Source: Palsa-1447 sp964509885 (lineage in GTDB: Bacteria > Verrucomicrobiota > Verrucomicrobiia > Opitutales > Opitutaceae). Taken from it: 64,000 nt of DNA. How positions within the stretch are numbered: position 1 is the first letter of the stretch; each line of letters opens with the position of its first letter. The stretch spans positions 62,001-126,000 of the forward strand of contig CAZDZL010000002.1 of the NCBI GenBank assembly GCA_964509885.1. Reading direction: 5' to 3'. Of the stretch, positions 60,358-64,000 are shown piece by piece. The notes under the pieces are model-generated. The model did not search any database. It worked only from the letters and a program-made list of their open reading frames with translations, and was not told the origin of the DNA. The translations under genes were made by a program, and so were the position numbers.

Positions 60358-61674
60358 CTACTCTGCGGCCAGCGTGACGGCCTCAGTCGTACCGAATTTT
60401 CTCGGGAAAGGCGCGTACGCCGCCGCAAGCACCGAAGGGATCGCCGCGAACATCACGATTATGAAGTAGGCCTTGTAGCCGAAATGATCCGCCAGGGGGC
60501 CGCTGATCATCTGCGTGGGCACGAGCATCAGGTTCATGAGCGCGGTGCAGTACGCATAGTGCGTCATGTGGTACTTCCCGGGCGAGATCTGCTGCATCAT
60601 GTAGAGCATGTTGGCCACGAAGCCGAAGCTGTACCCGAACTTCTCGACTGTCACGAGGGAGCCGATCGTCCAGAGCGAGAGCGCGTGGCCGGGCCCGGCA
60701 AGTTGGGAGAGGATGACGAAGGTCACGTGCGGGATGTTCAGGAGCAGCGCCATGAAGATGAGCGTGCTGCGCTTCAGGCCGTACCTTGCCATGAACGCGC
60801 CCCCGAGGAGGCCCGCAAAGAGGCTCACGAAGGTGCTGACCGTGCCGTCGATGATGCCCTTCTCCTTGAGCGACAAGCCGACGCCCCCGACGGCGTGGGC
60901 GGCCTGCAGGAAGAGCGGCCCCTCGATCAGGAGGAGGCCCTCCGAGCTCCGGTAGAGGAACACGAAGAGCAGCATCCCCCATATCTTGTCCTTGCGGAAG
61001 AAGTCGGTGATGGAGTCCCTGAACGTGGCGCCAATCTCTCCCAGGCCCTTCGGCCGCACCGTAATGGAGCCCGTGGGGAGGATGAACCAGTGGTAGACCG
61101 CCAGCACGCAGAGTGCCGCCGCGGCGAGGCCCAGGGCCCAGCCCCAGGCTGCGTTTGCGGACATGCCGTGGTCCTGCTTCATAGAGCCCGCCGCCCACAC
61201 CACCACCGCCGTGGCAAACAGGCGTCCGACGTTCCAGAAGACGCCCTGGACGCCGATGAACTTGGCCTGGCGGTGGGGGTCCAGCGTGGTGATATAGATG
61301 CCGTCCACGCAGATGTCCTGCGTGGCCGAGGCGAAGGCCATCACCCAGAGGACCGCTATCGAGATCTGGAAGTAGTTCGGGAGCGGGAGCGCCACCGCGA
61401 TGGCGCACAGGAGCGCCGCGATGACGATCTCCATCGACAGGACGAAGAACTTCTTCGTCCTGTACATGTCGAGGAAGGCCGCCCAGAGGGGCTTCAGCGA
61501 CCACGCGATCCCGATGCTCGCGGTGGCAAGCGTGATCTCGCCGTCCGAGTGCCCGAGATCCTTGTACATGGTCCCCGCCACCCAGATCACCAGGGCAAAG
61601 GGAATGCCCTCGGACAGGTAGGAACTGGGCACCCAGCTCCAGGGGTTGCGAACTCGGGCTGCGGGGGAACTCAT
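60358..61674 (-). CDS. AmpG-like MFS permease
   Basis: A 438-residue protein with 12 membrane segments from ATG 61674 (MSSPAARVRNPW). PSSYLSEGIPFALVIWVAGTMYKDLG near residue 15, SATQDICVDGIYI and the second-half FGYSFGFVANMLYMMQQISPGKYHMTHYAYCTAL are typical of AmpG-type muropeptide or related permeases. The substrate could be a muropeptide or a glycan fragment. It is bracketed by two tRNA-end-like direct repeats. Confidence 0.85.
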   Translation of the reverse strand: MSSPAARVRNPWSWVPSSYLSEGIPFALVIWVAGTMYKDLGHSDGEITLATASIGIAWSLKPLWAAFLDMYRTKKFFVLSMEIVIAALLCAIAVALPLPNYFQISIAVLWVMAFASATQDICVDGIYITTLDPHRQAKFIGVQGVFWNVGRLFATAVVVWAAGSMKQDHGMSANAAWGWALGLAAAALCVLAVYHWFILPTGSITVRPKGLGEIGATFRDSITDFFRKDKIWGMLLFVFLYRSSEGLLLIEGPLFLQAAHAVGGVGLSLKEKGIIDGTVSTFVSLFAGLLGGAFMARYGLKRSTLIFMALLLNIPHVTFVILSQLAGPGHALSLWTIGSLVTVEKFGYSFGFVANMLYMMQQISPGKYHMTHYAYCTALMNLMLVPTQMISGPLADHFGYKAYFIIVMFAAIPSVLAAAYAPFPRKFGTTEAVTLAAE

Positions 61675-62128
61675 GCGGAGTAGGGGGTACCCGATGAGAC
61701 CGGCCTCATTCCCAATGGCAAGGCTGCGGAGCCATGAGCAACGCCTTAGAGACCGGAATAAAATGGCGGAGGTGCCGGGATTTGAACCGGCGCTCCGCGC
61801 CAAAGCTAAGTTGCCAGCTGACCGCGATTTAGTTGAGCGCAAATAGAAAGGAACGAGAAGCAACGTGTGTGGAAACGAAGCAAGGAGAAGGCAAGACCAT
61901 GCATTCTGGCAATTCTTGGCAATGTGGGTCCGGATCGAATCGGGCTTGGGCCGTGAGGGCGGCCTTCGTCTGCCAACAACGTTGACGCTCAGTCCCATGA
62001 ACGCCCCTGGTCCAACGGGCGCCGATATCAAAGTGTGACGCCGTTTCGAGTCGCGGCATGCGCAGCTTTCGGTTCGGATTCCGATCCAAAGTGAATTCGA
62101 AGCAGATTGCCGCAAAAGAGCGCCGGCC
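61675..62128. other. Intergenic region with tRNA remnant
   Basis: A 454-bp stretch of lower GC. It contains the tRNA-3'-end-like fragment at 61762-61799 and otherwise only short frames. No integrase or complete tRNA is seen. AAAAGAG about 10 bases before GTG 62129 may be the ribosome-binding site of the S9 gene. Confidence 0.5.
61762..61799 (-). repeat. tRNA-3'-end-like fragment, right copy
   Basis: On the minus strand: GCGCCGGTTCAAATC, then CCGGCACCTCCGCCA, which looks like a T-arm, an acceptor 3' strand with discriminator G and an encoded CCA, as in a tRNA-Ser-like end. The T-loop would be 8 nt or the stem mispaired, and no 5' acceptor partner lies upstream, so it is a remnant. Confidence 0.65.
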
Positions 62129-64000
62129 GTGAACTTGATGCCGGCCGTGCGCGTTTCATTGCTTTTGTTTTTGGCCTTGGCGCAGGTTCCCCTCGGCCTT
62201 GCGCAGATGCAGGTGGTTGCGAAGTACGAGGGTGAAATGCTGCCGGTCGTGGATTGCCGTGACGCATACCTCTACGTCCAAAAGGACGGAGACAGGGAGA
62301 AGACCGGCATTGACGATTACACGATGCGCCCGGCCAAGGAGTTCGGTACCGGCTTCATTGAGATCAGCAACGTTAAGGCAGACCTCGATCCGCTGAGGTC
62401 TGCTTCTGCCAAGGAGCGGTCGGATCCCAAAGCCTCAAATTTCCGCTTCGAAGCGGACATCACGGCCGACCGGGACCTGAAGCCGGTCTTCGCGTTGCTC
62501 ACCTTCGTTTCCGAGGGTTCGGTGGGAACTTGGTTTATTCCGATCGGCCGCCTTGAGCAGTCGACACTGAAGCACGTGGTCGTTGCCTTTCATGACCGGG
62601 TCGATTCGGTCGGCCGCCTCCACGTCTTCGTGGAGGGGGCAGAGCTCAAATCTTCGCAGGTGCGGCAAGCCTACGATGTCCGGGCCTACTACTCCTCACT
62701 TGTGCAGAAGGCGGGTCCGTCGGCCCTGGAGCTTCTGAAGCTCAACGAGTCGTTCCCTTACGTCCTCTCGAACGATGGTCGTCTGCTTGCTGCGCTTCGC
62801 GACCGCGACACGTACTACGCGATCGTCGTGTACGACCTGGATGGGAAAAAGGTGCTCTGCGAGATCAAGACGGAGGACCACGAGACGACGATTTCGCGCC
62901 TGACTTGGGTTTCGGACCACGAGTTGGTCTATCTCTCCGCGAGCGGCTGGGTATGGAACTACGGTTGGTACCGCCAGCGAAGCGAGCTGATGCTGCTCGA
63001 CGTGAGGTCCGGAAGGACAAGGAAGCTCGACGACAAGGTCTCGCAGATCGTCATGTCGCTTCACGAGCACCCCGAGACCCTCGTGCTGGCCCAAAGCGGC
63101 AGCTTCTACAAATATGACATCCGCACCGGGCGTAGCTGGGACCTGGAGAACCCCGACGGCGGAGAGTTCATTTTCGACGAGCAGGGCAACACGCGGATCC
63201 ACTTCCGGGTCGACGGCGTCCATGAGGACTTCCAATTCAGGCCGCGGGCGAAGGCCCCCTGGGAGGAGATGGATTCCCACGTGAAGACGCCCGGCCTCCG
63301 GTTCAACTTCGGGGCGAAGGACGCCCTTGAACGCGTGGCGGATATCCTGGCGATAAGTCCGGACGGCGACACCCTCTACCTCTCATCTCGGTTGAATCGC
63401 GACGTGTATGAGCTCGATGCGTTCAGCATGTCAGAGGGGGTGATCAAGAAGACCATTGCGGCCAATCCAAAATACGACCTCTCGGACACCGACTTCGGGC
63501 TGACCAGGCTCCTTTTCCGGAAGCACTCGGGAGAGCTGTTGGGGATGATCTACCAGGGCGAGCGCCCGGAGGTGATCTGGCTGGACGCCAAGTTCAAGGA
63601 GGTGCAGCACGCGCTCGACGCGGCGTTCCCCGACCACGTGAACCTTCCCTTGGACTGGTCCAACGATGGAGGCACCTTCATCTATTTTTCGATGAGTGAC
63701 CGGGACCCCGGGACCTACTACATATTCCGCCCGGCACAGGGGATGCTCGCACCCTTGCTTTCGCTTGGAGAGCGCCTGAAGGGCAGGAACCTGGCGGCAA
63801 CCGAGGCATTTGACTTCCAGGCCAGGGACGGCGCCGCGGTGCACGCCTACATCACCTACCCATCCGCGGCGTCCGGCCCCGTCCCGCTTGTCGTGGACAT
63901 CCATGGCGGGCCGATGGTGCGCGACACATGGGGATTCGATGCCGAGCGGCAGTTCCTCGCCGCGCGCGGCTACGCCGTTCTGCAGGTCAACTACCGGGGC
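62129..64000 (+). CDS. S9 family prolyl oligopeptidase-like peptidase, N-terminal part (cut by window end)
   Basis: An open frame of 624 codons from GTG 62129 (MNLMPAVRVSLLLFLALAQ) to the last base, with no stop. A signal peptide is followed by a beta-propeller (ISPDGDTLYLSSR near residue 410) and the start of the hydrolase domain: VDIHGGPMVRDTWGFDAERQF and LAARGYAVLQVNYRG at the end. The nucleophile Ser would lie about 100 residues further, outside the window. Codon use is less GC-biased than most neighbours, like the gene at 15098. It is the third S9-type protein in this window. Confidence 0.88.
   Translation, partial: MNLMPAVRVSLLLFLALAQVPLGLAQMQVVAKYEGEMLPVVDCRDAYLYVQKDGDREKTGIDDYTMRPAKEFGTGFIEISNVKADLDPLRSASAKERSDPKASNFRFEADITADRDLKPVFALLTFVSEGSVGTWFIPIGRLEQSTLKHVVVAFHDRVDSVGRLHVFVEGAELKSSQVRQAYDVRAYYSSLVQKAGPSALELLKLNESFPYVLSNDGRLLAALRDRDTYYAIVVYDLDGKKVLCEIKTEDHETTISRLTWVSDHELVYLSASGWVWNYGWYRQRSELMLLDVRSGRTRKLDDKVSQIVMSLHEHPETLVLAQSGSFYKYDIRTGRSWDLENPDGGEFIFDEQGNTRIHFRVDGVHEDFQFRPRAKAPWEEMDSHVKTPGLRFNFGAKDALERVADILAISPDGDTLYLSSRLNRDVYELDAFSMSEGVIKKTIAANPKYDLSDTDFGLTRLLFRKHSGELLGMIYQGERPEVIWLDAKFKEVQHALDAAFPDHVNLPLDWSNDGGTFIYFSMSDRDPGTYYIFRPAQGMLAPLLSLGERLKGRNLAATEAFDFQARDGAAVHAYITYPSAASGPVPLVVDIHGGPMVRDTWGFDAERQFLAARGYAVLQVNYRG

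Noticed and set aside
61762..61850. Complete tRNA gene
   Set aside because: Only the T-arm and acceptor 3' strand look right; there is no 5' acceptor partner or anticodon arm, and the T-loop is off by one.

Overview
The window is GC-rich, densely coded DNA from a free-living, polysaccharide-degrading, Gram-negative bacterium. The best guess is Verrucomicrobia, close to Opitutaceae. The reasons are a TonB receptor without a SusD partner, many secreted NHL/Ig proteins with a shared C-terminal domain ending in EVY(E/D)VP, GH127/GH44/GH9 enzymes, an ECF sigma factor paired with a TonB-like protein, and few clear Shine-Dalgarno sites. I see no rRNA, complete tRNA, CRISPR array or insertion sequence.

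Region 1 (1-14,820) reads as one catabolic regulon. An AraC regulator (3805-4713) sits between two leftward transcription units. The first is aldose 1-epimerase, a fusion of diiron hydroxylase, Rieske and ferredoxin-reductase domains that resembles rhizobial MocD, MocE and MocF in one chain, and an iron alcohol dehydrogenase. The second is an NMT1-type binding lipoprotein, TonB receptor, cytosine-deaminase-family amidohydrolase, sugar MFS porter, GH127 and Gfo/Idh oxidoreductase. Both units are preceded by the same 47-bp element (39/47 identical), with a -10-like TACAYT box exactly 17 bp downstream in both cases. I infer a dedicated pathway for an unknown, probably O- or N-methylated, arabinofuranoside-like compound.

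Region 2 (15,098-32,743) holds an S9 peptidase homologue without its catalytic Ser, an HtrA protease with a clear terminator, a CusRS-like two-component pair, a cytochrome c/sorbosone-dehydrogenase fusion, an NHL-repeat surface protein, an ECF sigma factor with an anti-sigma/TonB hybrid, a PIN/Phd toxin-antitoxin pair, a secreted carbon-nitrogen hydrolase, a GH44 glucanase and two small membrane proteins.

Region 3 (32,905-43,457) is a nitrogen/ion cassette. It has two AmtB ammonium transporters, each behind a sigma-54-type promoter, then GlnK, a small membrane protein and a putative Na+/H+ antiporter. Two KdpD/KdpE-like pairs flank it, with no kdpFABC in the window.

Region 4 (43,458-64,000) carries an S9 peptidase, a lytic transglycosylase, a luciferase-like oxidoreductase, a PQQ-type beta-propeller protein, a quinone oxidoreductase, a GH9 cellulase with a Pro/Thr tail, a very large NHL/Ig surface protein, an AmpG-like permease flanked by two tRNA-3'-end-like repeats, and a third S9 peptidase cut by the window end.
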